A stretch of 31,837 nt of DNA from contig JAFLEE010000062.1 of assembly GCA_017302015.1 (NCBI GenBank), positions 1 through 31,837 of the forward strand, written 5' to 3'. The first letter of the stretch is position 1. Each line of letters opens with the position of its first letter. The notes beneath the pieces were generated by a model. That model had not been told where the DNA came from. It searched no databases and saw only the letters and a list, made by a program, of their open reading frames with translations. Both the position numbers and the translations under genes were made by a program. Below, in pieces: positions 31,400-31,837 of this stretch. Source of the stretch: Spirochaetota bacterium. GTDB taxonomy: Bacteria > Spirochaetota > UBA12135 > COTS27 > JAFLEE01.

Positions 31400-31837
31400 T
31401 CCTGTCTTTTTCTTTAATCGCCACGGGAGTCCTTTCTCCGTATTGTTCTTCTACAAAAGAAGCCGTCATAGAGTGTGGTTTTCAAATAATCTTAAGAGGA
31501 AGGCGTTCGGATCACCAAATCCCCGGGGAAAAATCCGGAAAAAGTTAACCCAAAGCACCCATGGGACGCTCTAGATATTGTATCGGAGGACGAGAATGGT
31601 TCCAGTGACTTTGAAAAAGATATCGGGCATAACTCTGGTTCCCTTTTGCGGCGGAAAGGGAATTGAAACGGGTGTGGAATGCAGCCTTTGGTGGGAGGGG
31701 CAATATCCACCGAGGCTGTTAACCTAAGTGTGTCACCCTCTCTCATCCCTTAATTGTCAGGGGAACCCTTTCGCCGTATAGCGTGCAAAGGGTAGAGAGG
31801 ATTTGGTTCCAGTTATGAATGGGACGCTCCCATTTCT
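31400..31837. other. low-GC gene-free tail with inverted repeats and short repeats
   Basis: No credible gene is seen. There are three inverted repeats: TTCCCTTT/AAAGGGAA (31639-31646, 31655-31662), ACCCTTT/AAAGGGT (31765-31771, 31787-31793) and AATGGGA-CGC-TCCCATT (31818-31834). Two words occur twice: ATGGGACGCTC (31561-31571 and 31819-31829) and GGTTCCAGT (31598-31606 and 31805-31813). GTTAACC also occurs twice. It may be the edge of a mobile or repetitive element. Confidence 0.45.

Noticed and set aside
31544-31730. GTTAACC words as integron attC core sites
   Set aside because: They do not fit the GTTRRRY/RYYYAAC pair with correct orientation, and no integrase is visible.
31492-31746. 84-codon minus-strand frame in the low-GC tail
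   Set aside because: No Shine-Dalgarno site, Ser/Pro/Phe-rich without motifs, and it crosses an inverted repeat.

Overview
The window looks like a contig end from the chromosome of an uncultured Gram-negative bacterium with a high-GC genome. Lipoproteins with a lipobox, a periplasmic HtrA/DegP-type protease and signal peptides support an outer membrane. I cannot name the phylum from sequence alone. Most of the window has strongly GC-biased third codon positions. Two stretches are visibly poorer in GC, about 24.7-25.5 kb (a BrnT/BrnA toxin-antitoxin pair) and 30.4-31.8 kb (an RDD membrane protein and gene-free sequence rich in inverted repeats). Both look acquired.

Layout. 0.15-6.1 kb, plus strand: a small PEGA-like protein, then a tightly coupled four-gene operon. 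The operon encodes a TPR/membrane protein, two lipoproteins joined by ATGA overlaps, and a tandem MinD/ParA-like ATPase whose second P-loop has lost its key lysine. 6.1-8.2 kb, minus: a thioredoxin-fold/DUF255 protein. 8.4-10.2 kb, plus: a PIG-L/LmbE deacetylase and a double-SIS protein, a pairing like the archaeal Dac/GlmD amino-sugar pair. 10.4-12.2 kb, minus: DUF4416, GNAT and membrane-protein genes. 12.3 kb: TerC/Alx. 13.25-13.45 kb: a nested stem-loop followed by a terminator-like hairpin. 13.7-14.5 kb, minus: a secreted protein of unknown function, divergent from hisE-hisG (14.6-15.8 kb). 16.0-17.5 kb, minus: a DegP-type protease, divergent from bioB (17.8-18.8 kb). 19.0-21.0 kb: a secreted sialate O-acetylesterase-like enzyme. 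21.1-24.6 kb, minus: DUF6498-like, YqhA, Gfo/Idh/MocA, a small helix-turn-helix protein and a DODA-type dioxygenase. 24.9-25.4 kb, minus: brnTA. 25.6-30.4 kb: a carbohydrate locus with a GH20-like protein, a secreted protein of unknown function and a LacI-family regulator.

Two regulatory themes stand out. Several genes (hisE, bioB, terC, brnT, the gene ending at 13666, perhaps lacI) have a -10-like hexamer only about 5-8 bases before the start codon and no Shine-Dalgarno sequence, as expected of leaderless mRNAs. Other genes have normal Shine-Dalgarno sites. The lacI-type gene has no ATG, GTG or TTG in front of its helix-turn-helix and seems to start at ATT, inside a palindrome that partly resembles sequence at the promoter of the GH20-like gene.

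All family assignments come from reading motifs; no database search was run. Promoter calls are consensus matches made by eye.
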